A stretch of DNA of 64,000 bases from contig BSBK01006356.1 of the NCBI GenBank assembly GCA_027943335.1, positions 412,001 through 476,000 on the forward strand. Reading direction: 5' to 3'. Both the position numbers and the translations under genes were made by a program. Position 1 is the stretch's first letter. The number at the start of each line of letters is the position of its first letter. Positions 46,998-57,430 of the stretch are shown piece after piece. The notes under the pieces are model-generated. The model was not told the origin of the DNA. It did not search any database and saw nothing but the letters and a program-made list of their open reading frames with translations. This stretch comes from Chamaecyparis obtusa (Eukaryota; Streptophyta; Pinopsida; Cupressales; Cupressaceae).

Positions 46998-48254
46998 TTA
47001 ATTGCTTTGAGATGAATTAGGAAATGACTCACACTTACTCTCAGGTACTTCACCTATTTGATTTCCTAGTATACTAAGTGTGCTCAATTGATTTGTGGCT
47101 TTAACAAACTCAACTTCTTCCAAGTTATGACGGCATTCTCTCTGACTGTTGTTTGTGTTCACATTTGTCCTTGTGTAGTTTCTAAGATTAGGGTTTCTCA
47201 TGTTGTTCATTCTGCAAAATCTCACTGTGTGACCAAAGTTGTTACATATCTAACAAACTACTCCATTGTTTCCATGTCTCGATCCTGATTGACTGATTTG
47301 TGATCTGCAATTTCTGGCAATATGTTCAATTTTGTTGCATCTATAACACACAACTCCATTTCTTTTTTTCATGTCTCCAATAGGTCTCTTATCTGCAAGG
47401 TTAGTATCTCTAAATATTCTACTATTATTATTATCATTAGATCTAGGTTTCTTACAATCAATAGCTCTATCTCCAAAACCATGACAATTATAACAATAAC
47501 CAGAGATAGGTTTGAATTGCTTACCTGTACAATCTCTTTTCATGTGTCCAAAAGAATTGCATGAAAAAAATCTACCTTTGAATTCTCTTCGCATATCTTT
47601 AGGTGGTTCATCTTGCTTAGGTGGATCAGGTATATGTTCAGATTTGTTAGCTTCATCAAGCTTCTTTTCATCTTTATTCTCAAGGTGTTTTGAATCTGGT
47701 TCATTGCACTCCTCAATCTTCTTTGGGAGCTTATCTTCAAGATATCCAAGACCAGTTTTATCATAAGATGGTTTCTGATAAGATATTTGTTCATCAATCT
47801 TTTCACTACTGGAATATAATTTCTCAATATGTTGTTTAGACTGATTTAGTTCTCCTTTCACAATTGTATTGTACTTCTGAAGTTCAACATACTGCAAATT
47901 TGTTTTCTCAAGTGCAGATGTGACTTTGGTAAGTTTAGATCTCATATCTACATTCTCATATTTCATATTTGATTCATCTTTTCTATTGTCATCTCTTAAG
48001 CTTAACTTCAAATCTACAATCTTTAGTTCATGTTTAAGGATCTCATTTTCTTTCTTCAATTTTGAAACTTCATCACAGTCTTTGACTTGAATTGTAGGTT
48101 CTTTCTTTGATTTCAGATCTTCTATCGTTTCTTTTAGTTTCTCAATGTAATTTTTCGCTTCATATTTCTCCTTCAGAGTATCTCTTTCTTCAATAACAAT
48201 ATCAATCTGTTTAAGAGCTTCATTAAGATTTTTTTGCAATTGATCAATATCCAT
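46998..48254 (-). pseudogene. gag: Coiled-coil / zinc-knuckle Gag (copy B)
   Basis: From ATG 48254 (MDIDQLQKNLNEALKQ). Residues 1-190 are heptad-rich and strongly charged (coiled coil), then come a Lys/Glu/Pro linker and four CCHC-type knuckles (47585-47205). Knuckle 1 has lost its first Cys (FFSCNSFGHMKRDC), knuckles 2 and 3 have substitutions near the His, and a TAG at about 47247 separates knuckles 3 and 4. Ends at 46998. Homologous along its length to copy C 57431-58708. Confidence 0.85.
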
Positions 48255-48311
48255 AGAGATCTTACTCAAGTTGTTAGGCTTTCTTCGAATAACTTTGTTG
48301 TGAGTAAATAA

Positions 48312-48323
48312 GCTCGGATACCA
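48312..48323 (-). other. Primer binding site, Met tRNA type (copy B)
   Basis: On the minus strand TGGTATCCGAGC follows the LTR end after two bases. It differs from TGGTATCAGAGC at one position and lies in the position of the copy C site. Confidence 0.8.
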
Positions 48324-48325
48324 AC

Positions 48326-49457
48326 TGTTAGAAATAGGAAATACTGAGAGGGGGGATGTATCAGTATTTCACAAACTTTTATTTTTGCCCAATTATGGAT
48401 ATAAGAAATTAACTTGTAGCTTGCATAAGAAACTAAACTAAGTAAACTAAATAACAAGTATAACAACAAAATGAATGAACTCATAACACCATGTTTGTTC
48501 TCGAGGAAACCTTGGCCAAGGGAAAACCCTAGTGGGGATGGTACCCACAACTGATCCACTAATCAAAAGTATCTAGTTAAGAATATTGACCCTGTTAGGA
48601 GTCTGTTACATACATATAGTGTATATGTCCTGGTTAAAGGACTCTAGGCCTTATTAGAAGCCTCAACCCTGTTAGGAGTTGTTATTACAAAACAGAATGT
48701 TTGCAAGATGAGCTTGCTTCCCAAACATACAATATACAATAATAGCTTTAGATACAAAGGTAAAATACAAAAACCTTTTTACTATTGTCGAATAGCTTCT
48801 CTATTCTGATTTAGCTTTGTAGGCTCTTCGCTTTGATATACAATACTTGCTTCCTTTCTTCTTACAACATACAATTTCGCATCATATATCAACTTATTAC
48901 AATCACTATATCTTTCTTGTTATTTCTTGTCTATTTCACATTACATTGCACTTACATATATACAAGTTATTATGAAATAACTTCATGTCGTCTTACAATA
49001 CTTTATACTCTTTAGAATACAAAATCATTATATGCTACCTTAGGATTAACATCTAGGATGTTGTCCCTAATTAGTTAAGTCATTATTTTGGTAAACAAAA
49101 TAATCCCTTATCTCAATATAATCAAATTTTGTCTTCCGCTATGTTCAAGTCGGCTCAACATTGTCTCTGTAAAAAAATATTATTATCTTCTTCCGTACAT
49201 GTCGCGCAGACTTGCAATCTCATATTGACTTTGATATACATAGAATGATCCATGTTCAAGTGCGCATGCACTGAACCTTCTTCTGTGAACATCGCTAATC
49301 AAAACTGTCTCTGATTATACTGAAAACATTGTTGTACTTAGACAATTTTCAAATGTGCTCATACAAAACTACTTTCTCCAATCATGCTATCTTCATGATG
49401 AGTATATGTTGCCATAATGACAACATTCTGATATCCTACTTAGCCAAATTGCCAACG
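48326..49457 (-). repeat. 5' LTR of copy B
   Basis: Minus-strand LTR of 1132 bp. It starts CGTTGGCAATTTGGC (TG mutated) at 49457 and ends TTTCTAACA at 48326. It shares with copy C the ACAACATCTAAG-like U3 start, the ACCCTGTTAGGAG blocks and the terminal poly-C hairpin (48338-48370). Confidence 0.85.
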
Positions 49458-51598
49458 CATAATTGAGTGGGCCAATTAAGCTTAACCAATTAAAAAATAT
49501 AAAACACTACACGTTACATAATATTTCCATAATTACATAAAAGTGTCATCTCAAAAACTTAATAAATCTTCACACGTGCAACCTCTGACTATCTTGACTC
49601 ACCCAGGTCACCTCCGCAATGTCTTCAACCTTTGTATGACTTCGCTTGACCAAATTCTATCTATGTTAGGAGATATAATCCGATTATCACAAACCGCTTC
49701 TCAAGAACACCATCAGAATACAATTTTCACTAGATTAGTCATAACTAACGTAAATGCATGAATTTCTATACGCGCTCTTAACCATGATATCTGGAAACCA
49801 TATGAAAAATGTCCTCAACTCCACATAACCTCATCTGCAATACACTATGTGCGCTAATCCAAACTATGTTAGCTACTCTGCTAATCTTTAGTAAAATCGG
49901 TATGTTGACATCAATGTTAAACATAGTCATGAATGCAACATGCGACTGTTCAAGAAATGTTAGATTACTCCCCCATAGGACATATTCAACATTCATGCTA
50001 ACAGTGAGGATTCTTTCAAATTAAAATGGTGATAAAATGGGTTGTTACTAGTCTAACATGTAAAATAGGAATCATTCCCAATCCCATCAAATTTCATTAG
50101 GGGACAACCAATTAGGCCCAAGTTTAGTCCTTAGGAGGGCTGGGTAAATATAGTTGATTACCCCTTTTGAGAGTATGATATGATCAATCATAATTAGGAT
50201 GCCATACAGATTGTTCTCCTAAAATTTTGGTGAAAAAGTGTCAATCATTAGAGAAACTTATTAGTGACCAAGGTTTTTCACATCTTCAAAGTTTGGATCT
50301 ATTCATTTCAGTCATCTCTTCATGAATCTATGATCTTTTTTTTGTCATCTCTGGAATCTACACACATAAAAGAGAGAAAATGTGTTGGGTTGTATAGGGT
50401 CTTACCTAAGTTAAGTCCCACGAAGGAATTAACATCACCTACAATAATGATGATTAGAAATAATTGTTCCTTTGATTAGGTAAATTCTAAAAACCTTAAC
50501 GAAACGTTGAATTAAAAAATTATACCTTTCTTATGATTTGTGTTCCTTGAAGCTTTATGACACGACGTTGTTAGGTAGAACTTCATGGATATCTTCAATC
50601 ATAGAAGAAAAACATAAATCTAATTATGGATGCCAAATTGAATGCTTGAATACTCAAATGATGGATTGGGTGATGCAGAGGCCTAGGTTGACTTGCAATC
50701 AGTAAGTTCAAGAGGGACTCCATTTGTGTTGTCACAAAACATCATAGGCTTCTTTACTAGGATCATCCTCATGGATCCAATACACACCATAACCAATCAG
50801 AGTGCAAAGAAATACCTTATGCCACCAATAGGCTCCACACCTTTGTAATCAACTCAATGTCCCTCAATCAACTCAATGTCCCTCAATCCATCCTCTGGGT
50901 TCAACCAAACAACTTAACTCATCAACAATCCCTTAACCGGGTGCTCACTAGGCCTTAATCCGTAGTAGCCCTGTTTAGTGGGTTTTCTAAGGATTACTCC
51001 AATCTTTCCCAAACGACTCACAAAAACAAGAGCATATCGAGATACCCTTTTCTTCGTTACATAACATCTCTCAAAAGCATCTGCTTCTCCTTTGGACCAA
51101 ATGTCCAAACCAATACCATGTTACCTTGCAATTAGCCCTATTAGCCCTCCATTTACAAAGAACCACCAACAAATCTCATCCTCAAACCACCAAACCATTA
51201 AAAAGAATTTAAACATGACCGGAATCAATGGATTTTCAACTTTATAAGAGGTGTCACCAAGTTCTAACACTCCAACCACCAAACCCTCATTCCTAGGGAC
51301 ACTACCCTAGGGCTTTGTCAAAAAGACTCTTCCACACACTTCCAGGTCCTACCAATGGATCCTACACCATCCAATGAACATATCATGACATACCAAGTCA
51401 TTAAAAGTATCCCTCCTTCAAGTGGATCACTCAAACATTGACTAGTCCATCCACTTCGTGCCCTTAATCAACATTTTCTCTCAATTAGAGATCTCCCTCT
51501 TTAATCTCCTTCATATCCCTGCAATCAAACTAATATGGAAATATATAATACAAGTATAGAATTCTCCCACAAGCCACAACAACCATATAAAGTGGGAG
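49458..51598. other. Unassigned; weak minus-strand coding-like stretch
   Basis: No named feature. On the minus strand 51108-50914 is open (MDIWSKGEADAFERC...), and similar composition continues to about 50600 with stops and frameshifts, so a decayed gene may lie at 51110-50600. I do not recognise it. A short tandem repeat (CAACTCAATGTCCCT twice) lies near 50850-50885. Confidence 0.35.
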
Positions 51599-51960
51599 TG
51601 TTAGGAATAGTCCCAAGAGATAATTGAGAGGGGGGGGTGAATCAGTTATTTGCAAGTTTCAATTATTTATCCAATTAAGTATATAAGAATATTTAAGCAT
51701 AAACACAATGAAAGAACACTTAACACAACACCACAATTTTGGTTACGGGAAACCCAAATAGGTAAAAATCTCGATGGGAATTGACACCCACTAAGAACTG
51801 CACTAGTGTATTATGATCGTTGTTAGAAGATTTTACAACCCTGTTAGGAGTTGATCTTTACAATGCAATAAGTACAGTGACCTAGTCAAGTGTTGAACCC
51901 TATTAAGAGTCTTTTACAATTAACCCTATTAGGGGTGAGAACGCACTGTCTGAGAGCACA
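51599..51960 (-). repeat. LTR fragment related to copies B and C
   Basis: Minus-strand LTR 3' part: ends CTATTCCTAACA at 51599, with an 8-base C run (minus strand; 51630-51637) and flanking half-sites ATAACTGA/TCAATTAT, and a CCTGTTAGGAGTT block. The layout is that of the LTR at 48326, but sequence identity is lower, so it is a sister family. It is truncated on the right, where a copia pol fragment begins. No primer site follows its end. Confidence 0.65.
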
Positions 51961-51975
51961 CTGCTCAAAGGGTGA

Positions 51976-52436
51976 AGGCTACAACCTTCAGTTTAATAGA
52001 TACAAGGAATATCAAGTTTGGTTTACTAAAAAGACTTGTATGATCAAGGATAAAAATGGTAAGATGATTAGAATAGGAGCAAGAACCAGAGGTAATGTAT
52101 TTCAGTTGAATCCTACTAAGATGACATGTTTGATGGCTAAAGTTGATGATAGTTAGTTATGACACAAAAGGTTTTGTCACATAAACTTTGATAACATTAT
52201 GAAAGCAAGTACTACATTTGCAGTAAGAGATTTTCCTAAAATTGTGAAACCTACTAACATAGTGTGCAAGGAATGTGTTATGGCAAAATGAAAGAGAAGT
52301 TCTTTTCCCAGCAAGAAGTTCACCACAACAGCAAAATTGGAGATTGTTCATACAGATATGAGTAGTCCTACAAGAATAAGAGGAATCTATGGTGAAAGAT
52401 ATTTTATGATTCTTGTTGATGATTTTACTAGGATGA
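51976..52436 (+). pseudogene. Copia GAG-pre-integrase and integrase fragment
   Basis: Frame pieces read IGARTRGNVFQL, HKRFCHINFDNIMKAS, KPTNIVCKECVMAK, KLEIVHTDMSSPTR and YFMILVDDFTRMM, i.e. the zinc-binding pre-integrase domain and the first catalytic Asp of a Ty1/copia integrase of a lineage different from the 5479-11374 element. In-frame stops lie at about 52154, 52160 and 52288. It is cut at 52436 by the gypsy LTR. Confidence 0.85.
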
Positions 52437-53288
52437 TGATGCAGGAGCATCTTGGGTGTAAGAGAAATCTTGCATCACCCAAAAATATTTATGGTTTCTT
52501 TTCAATAAGGGCTATCTTGTGCAGAGCTTCTATTTTTGGAAATTTACTATTTTTAGTAAAAATTTTGTTTGAGATTACAATGGTCTACTTTCTTCCCTGA
52601 AGGTTCACTTTGGTCATATTAGCCTGCCAGTAAAGTTTCATTGCTAGATCAAGTCTAATTTTGAAGATAATAAAAAATTTTGGTATGGGCAGTAGGGTAC
52701 AAAAAATTTGAACTCAGTTTTGAAGGCTTTACAAGATCCGAACAAGGTCAAAACTTCAATTGACTAGAGCTTGCACGAGTCAATTGGTATAGAGGACTTC
52801 ACGCCATTTTCGAAATGGGGTCATAATAGTCAATCGGGTCAACGAGTGATGACTTATGGTCTCTAGAAGCTGGATCACCTGAAATGGAAGACAAATGAAT
52901 TTCCTTCAAAATTTATTTTGAGTTCCGAAAGTTGTTTTGAGCCGACTCTATTGTAATAAAATGAAAAATAAAATAATTGTAGGTTTGGTTGGCCTTAAAA
53001 GCTAAAATTTCTAGAACCTTCCTGGGCGATGAAAAAATTACCTATATAACAAAGGCTTGTAGTGTTGTCTAGGCAATTTTGGGTAGTAGTTCTAGGTAAT
53101 AATTCAATGCTTTGACCTACAGAATATTGTAAGGAAGATGCCCATGTGGATTTGCATATTGTAATTATAAAATTTGTAATACCACACTTGTGGAGATAAT
53201 AAGAAGCCCATTTTTTGTTCTTGCAAATTGTTGTTGTTTCTTTATTTATGTTATGTGTTTGTGGTATTAAGGGGAGTACCCTTCATCA
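52437..53288 (+). repeat. 5' LTR of deleted gypsy element
   Basis: 852 bp, TGATGCAGGAGCATCTTGGG to CTTCATCA, followed after two bases by a Met-tRNA primer site. The CTATATAACAAAGGC tract near 53042 is a likely promoter. The 5-bp left flank is GATGA; its partner is not found in the window. Confidence 0.75.
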
Positions 53289-53290
53289 AG

Positions 53291-53302
53291 TGGTATCAGA
53301 GC
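53291..53302 (+). other. Primer binding site, initiator Met tRNA
   Basis: TGGTATCAGAGC, a perfect match to the usual plant site, two bases after the LTR end. Confidence 0.9.
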
Positions 53303-53424
53303 AGGAGTTCCTGAGTGTGTAGACAAATCAACAACTGTGAGACAGTTTGCACCAGTATCATGGTTTAGGGTTTCAGCGATAAGCGCGAAAATGGTTTAGG
53401 GTTTCACCAAGAGGTATATCAGAT

Positions 53425-53990
53425 TTGAGAGACATTGCTAATGAAAGAAAAAGAAGTGTTGAAGGAGTAAAATTTGCTAAGTACATGAAGACATTGCATG
53501 AAGATGTGAAGCTTAAGCTGGAAAAGATTAATCAAAAATACAAAGACAGAACTGATAGATCAAGAAGACATAAGACTTTTGATGTTGGTGATGAAGTAAT
53601 GGTTCATTTGAAGAAAGGCAAATTTCATGTTGGAACATATGGGAAGTTGAAAATGAAGAAGTTTGGACCTTGCAAGATTTTGGGAAAATTTGACAATGGA
53701 AATACATATGAGATTGAGTTACGTGATGACATGGACATATCACCCATATTCAACATTGTTGATTTGTATGAGTATCATGAACTTGATGAAGTCACGACAG
53801 TACCGATGGAATATCCTAAGAAGCATAATGAAGAGGTAGAGCATATTTTGGAACAGAGAATTGGTAAACAGTACAAGAGGTAAACAGTATATGGAGTATC
53901 TAGTAAAATGGAAAATAGACCGATTGAAGATAGTTCATGGATTTCACAGTCTGAGTTGGATGCAGCTCGGATCATACCTATTCAATGATT
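53425..53990 (+). pseudogene. Gypsy integrase C-terminus and chromodomain
   Basis: Open to 53883: the DRSRRHKTFDVGDEVMVHLKK segment and KFGPCKILGKFDNGNTYEIEL are the C-terminal SH3-like part of gypsy integrase, followed by DISPIFNIVDL. The chromodomain starts at HILEQRIGK and continues in shifted frames (YMEYLVKWK, then PIEDSSWISQSELD) after an indel near 53880. Chromodomains target chromoviruses to chromatin marks. No upstream catalytic core is present. Confidence 0.85.
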
Positions 53991-54022
53991 TGGAGAATCA
54001 TTTTCAAATAACCCTAGGTGTC

Positions 54023-54655
54023 TAATGCAAGAGCATCTTGGGTCCTTGGCAATCCAGTGTCACCAAAAACATATTTGAGTTTGTTTGTGTTGCTTGGTTC
54101 CTCCTTTGACTGAGTTGGTTCGGTATTGCTTGGTTTCCTTGTTCGCCGATGTTGGTCGGTTATCTCTCTGGCGCTCAGTTATTTCCCTGGCGCTCGGTGA
54201 TGCTTGTCTGGCGGTCAGTTGGCTTTGCCTACCGACGGGTTTCTTTTGAGTTTCTGTTGAGGCCGACTTGTGCATTTAATTTGGGTAGCGGATTTAATGT
54301 TGCTATCCATCATTGGGAAGCATGTGGACCTAGATCTAGTCGTCCCTTCCGTTGATTATGGATCTGAAGGCCGACTAAGTTCAATAGCCTCTTCTATAAA
54401 TGTAGTTATTTGGTTAGAGTTTAGGAGGAAGTTTTTGGATAGAAGATAGAGCTAGAAGTTAGAGATATTTGGTAGATCCTCGCATATTTGAGGACTTCTG
54501 TAATTCATTGTAATAACTGGCTGAAACCAAGAAGGCTTTACAGCCCAGCATGTATGAATCAATTTGAACATAATATATGAAAAGTATATGCATTCTCTCT
54601 ATCACTGTTGTGTGTTGTTGATTCCGTGTGTTGTTGAGCAAGGTGGATCTGGTAG
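54023..54655 (+). repeat. LTR-like block, gypsy
   Basis: Starts TAATGCAAGAGCATCTTGGG, matching the LTR start at 52437 (TGATGCAGGAGCATC), then diverges. A TATAAATG (about 54395) followed by AGAAGATAGAGCTAG fits U3-R. It shares the words GCCGACTTG and GCATTTAAT with the LTR-like sequence around 55999-56306 and 63553-64000. It could be the 3' LTR of the deleted element or the 5' LTR of the G-patch element that follows. Confidence 0.45.
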
Positions 54656-54658
54656 GGT

Positions 54659-55588
54659 GTGCCATTTCTGGCCCCTACTTTCCTCCTTTGCGTCACACTT
54701 TCTTATGCTATTGTGAGATTGACTAATACTAGCCTTCCTACTTTCAAAACTTTCATTAAAGATTTGTGTGGTGGACTCATTACTCTTTTGGATTATGTGA
54801 AGAATTTGGTAGATGATACACCATTTCCTAATCGTCCTAACCCTAATCCTATCCTTCCTAATCGTCCTAATCATAATCCTATCCTTCCTAATCCAATTCC
54901 TAACAGTCCTAATATTCCCAATTCTCCATCTGTTATTCCTAGTTCTTCCCACACTTATGATGAGGCTCAAACTATGGTTAATGATGCAGATGTGCAAGAA
55001 TTCTTGGATTTACCTTCCCTTTCTTGTCTGATACATGATGATATTAAAGGGAAGACAAAAGAGACTTCTTCTAAACCTATCATTCCACCTTATACAACCT
55101 TTTCTCATGATCATTGTAAACAATCACCTCCTGCAGAAGCTTTACAAGATATGTACACTATAGGATACAATATGATGGCTAAACAAGGCTATAAGGGTTC
55201 AGGGCTTGGTGTTAATGAACACAGTATTAAATATCCGGTTCATCTATCCCCTAAACAAGATATGTGTGGTCTTGGCTTTTCGCTATCTCAATTTAAGGTG
55301 GTTGATTTTGATCGTCGCCCGCCTCTTCATGTTCTTCTTCCAACACCTTCCTTAGATTACCCTGATACTCTTAAAGATGTGGCTAAGAAGGTGTATGTTC
55401 AGTTAATGAATTCTAATAAAGAAATCTTTAAACCTATGCCAAAAGATGCTCTCTCCAAGTACAAATGTCATTTTCACTATAGTAATATACATTTACTTGC
55501 TGATTGTGTGCATTTCAAGTTGTATGTTAGAGAAAGAGCTACTTTAGGAATTATATCTCTCTCGTGCAGTTTTACAATTCCTTCATAA
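54659..55588 (+). CDS. G-patch protein of a gypsy-like element (partial)
   Basis: 309 codons open without an early ATG, so it is an internal polyprotein segment. It has a Pro/Asn-rich repeat region (NPILPNRPN-like, residues 55-90), then an acidic linker with FLDLPSLSCLIHDDIKGK, and a G-patch at about residues 165-210 (YNMMAKQGYKGSGLG, then CGLGF). It ends with a CHFHYSNIHLLADCVHFK zinc finger (C-x-F-H-x5-H-x4-C). G-patch next to this finger is typical of plant gypsy proteins between protease and RT. No protease or RT surrounds it, so the element is non-autonomous or truncated. Confidence 0.65.
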   Translation: MPFLAPTFLLCVTLSYAIVRLTNTSLPTFKTFIKDLCGGLITLLDYVKNLVDDTPFPNRPNPNPILPNRPNHNPILPNPIPNSPNIPNSPSVIPSSSHTYDEAQTMVNDADVQEFLDLPSLSCLIHDDIKGKTKETSSKPIIPPYTTFSHDHCKQSPPAEALQDMYTIGYNMMAKQGYKGSGLGVNEHSIKYPVHLSPKQDMCGLGFSLSQFKVVDFDRRPPLHVLLPTPSLDYPDTLKDVAKKVYVQLMNSNKEIFKPMPKDALSKYKCHFHYSNIHLLADCVHFKLYVRERATLGIISLSCSFTIPS

Positions 55589-55995
55589 TTTTGATACGGG
55601 GAATACCTCTCACTCTTCTATAATGTAGATCTTTTCTCCTCTTGTCTCTTCACTGGGGGGCAATAGGTATTTCTTCCAGTTCTCTAGAATCCATTATGCT
55701 CTTAGGATATATTTTGTTTTCAGCATAATTGGTTATTCTTTCTATATTCTATCCCTATGCTTTTGTATTATGCTCATGATCATCCATAGTTCTCTTTTAT
55801 TATTCATGATATCTTTTCTAAAGACATTTGTTTTGCAAAGCTATCCCTTGCTTTCATCTTTGGGGGGCAAGGTCTTCCTTCTTTCTCTTTGGCTAGGGAT
55901 CTATTTTCCTTAGCTTAGTGGCATTTGTTTATTTTGCAACATTATTTCATTATACTAATTGAAGTTTTGGCTATGGATATCCTTTTATGTAATGC
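55589..55995. other. Non-coding tail of the G-patch element
   Basis: Two purine runs, ACTGGGGGGCAATAG (about 55650) and TTTGGGGGGCAAGG (about 55859), resemble polypurine tracts of gypsy elements. No coding frame. Confidence 0.45.
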
Positions 55996-55998
55996 AGG

Positions 55999-56306
55999 GG
56001 CATTCTTGGTCCTCAGTGAAACTGCATAGGTGGTTTGTTATTTGGCCAGTATTACTCAGTTGCAGCCTTGACCGATAGTCTCGATCATTGAAGGAAGCTC
56101 GGTCACTGCAGGAACTTGGTGGAAATTCTTGCATTTGGTGAAAGTGTTACTCAGCAATGTCTGCGGTGCTCCGTCGACACTAGTGCTCGATGATGCTTGA
56201 CATGCTCGGTCGTTTCACTATCGCTCTGTTGTTTCTCTGTTGCTAGGTAGTTCTGGTTTACCGACTTGGGTTCTGTGTGATTTGTTGGGCCAACTTGGTG
56301 CATTTA
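55999..56306 (+). repeat. LTR-like sequence, left part (interrupted)
   Basis: Begins TAATGCAGGGGCATTCTTGG, similar to the LTR starts at 52437 and 54023, and breaks at 56306 where copy C is inserted with TSD ATTTA. It continues after copy C at 63553. If it is the 3' LTR of the G-patch element, copy C is nested in that LTR. Confidence 0.5.
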
Positions 56307-57359
56307 TGTTGGTAATTTAGTTGAGTTAGATACTTAGATGTTGTCATTATGGCAACATATCATCTACATGAAGATCGCACATGACAGAGAGCAAGTATGA
56401 CAGAGCGCAAAGCAAAATTGTCTAAGTATGAGACAATGTTTTTACTAGTGTACCCGGAGATAGTTTTGATCAGCGATGTTGTTTGGAGTAAGTTCAGTGC
56501 TTGCGCACTTGAACATAGATACTATGATGACTATAGAAGACTCACCTAAGAGCGCAAGTCAGTACGGCATGTACGGAAGAAGTTATGGCAGTTTTACTAG
56601 AGACAGTGTCAAGCCGACTGGATAGAATATGAAGACAAAATTAGTAAAGAGTTATGGGATTATTTTGTTTATCAAAATAATGTCTTGACAATATAAAGGG
56701 ATGACATCCTAGATGATTACCCTTGGGTAAGGATGTATTTTGTATAATGCTTATGTCATGCCAACTATAAGAGTTATTAGTCTTAATAACATGTATAAAG
56801 AGATGTAATATTGCAATTGTAAAGATATAGATGACATAGATGATATAGCAAAAGTATAAGCAAAGAGATATTTATGCGAAGTTGTGAAAGCAGGCAAGCA
56901 ATATAAGGTTATGTACCTTACCATATTTTGTATTTAGTAATCATTGTACATTACTTGTTTGGGCAGTGGGCTCATCTAGTAATCCTATTTTGTACTACCA
57001 ACTCTTAGCAGGGTCGAGGCTTCTAACAAGGCCTAAAGTCCCTTAATTAGGATTGAGACACTATATGCATGTAATAGGCTCCTAACAGGATCAACATCCT
57101 TCACAGGATACTTTTGATTAGTGGATCTTTGTGGGTACCATCCCCACCGGGGTTTTCCCTTGGCCAAGGTTTCCTCAAGAACAAATAATATGTTGAGTTA
57201 ATTTGTTTTAATGCTATGCATATTCTTTAGTTTATTATGTTATGCATGCATTAAGATAATCTGTTATATCCATAATTGGGCAAAAGTAAAATTTTGTGGA
57301 ATACTGATTCACCCCCCCCCCCCCCCCCCCCCCTCTCTCAGTATTCCTTATTTCTAACA
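56307..57359 (+). repeat. 5' LTR of copy C
   Basis: 1053 bp, TGTTGGTAATTTAG to TTTCTAACA. It is longer than the 3' LTR (1037 bp), mainly because of a C22 run (57312-57333, versus C12) and small indels. The terminal hairpin arms are GGAATACTGA at 57298-57307 and TCAGTATTCC at 57338-57347. Confidence 0.93.
57298..57347 (+). promoter_or_regulatory. Conserved hairpin with poly-C loop near LTR end
   Basis: Ten-base arms GGAATACTGA/TCAGTATTCC enclose a pyrimidine loop dominated by cytosines, 12 bp before the LTR 3' end and 15 bp before the primer site. The same structure is in the 3' LTR (63502-63540). In copy B (48338-48370) the second base pair is A-T instead of G-C, so pairing is preserved by a double change. 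A role in RNA packaging, dimerisation or primer placement is inferred. Confidence 0.65.
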
Positions 57360-57361
57360 AT

Positions 57362-57373
57362 TGGTATCAAAGC
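57362..57373 (+). other. Primer binding site, Met tRNA type (copy C)
   Basis: TGGTATCAAAGC, one mismatch from the perfect initiator-Met site, three bases after the LTR end. Confidence 0.88.
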
Positions 57374-57430
57374 ATAGTTACTCGAAAAAGAATCATTCAA
57401 GGAAAGCCTAGCAGCTTGAGTAAGATATCT

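Larger units (their letters stand above)
45700..49457 (-). mobile_element. Copy B of pol-less LTR family, 3' truncated
   Basis: Minus strand: 5' LTR 49457-48326, primer site below it, Gag 48254-46998, spacer, second frame from 46562 to about 45706, where it is cut by an LTR-like block. Order and spacing match copy C (56307-63552) and no protease, integrase or RT lies between the two frames. This shows that the pol-less layout is shared by independent copies and is not one deletion event in one copy. Confidence 0.8.
52437..54022 (+). mobile_element. Internally deleted Ty3/gypsy chromovirus
   Basis: 5' LTR 52437-53288 and primer site 53291-53302, then about 120 bp of leader that runs directly into the C-terminal end of pol (53425-53990). 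Nearly all of gag and pol is therefore deleted. Inserted in the copia integrase fragment. A similar but not identical LTR start follows at 54023; if that is the 3' LTR, the two LTRs have diverged strongly or belong to different subfamilies. Confidence 0.6.

Noticed and set aside
47322..47766. Plus-strand frames opposite the copy B Gag
   Set aside because: Antisense shadows of the zinc-knuckle gene.
54602..54997. 131-codon minus-strand frame rich in Arg/Ile/Asn
   Set aside because: Shadow of the Pro/Asn-rich repeats of the G-patch frame on the plus strand.
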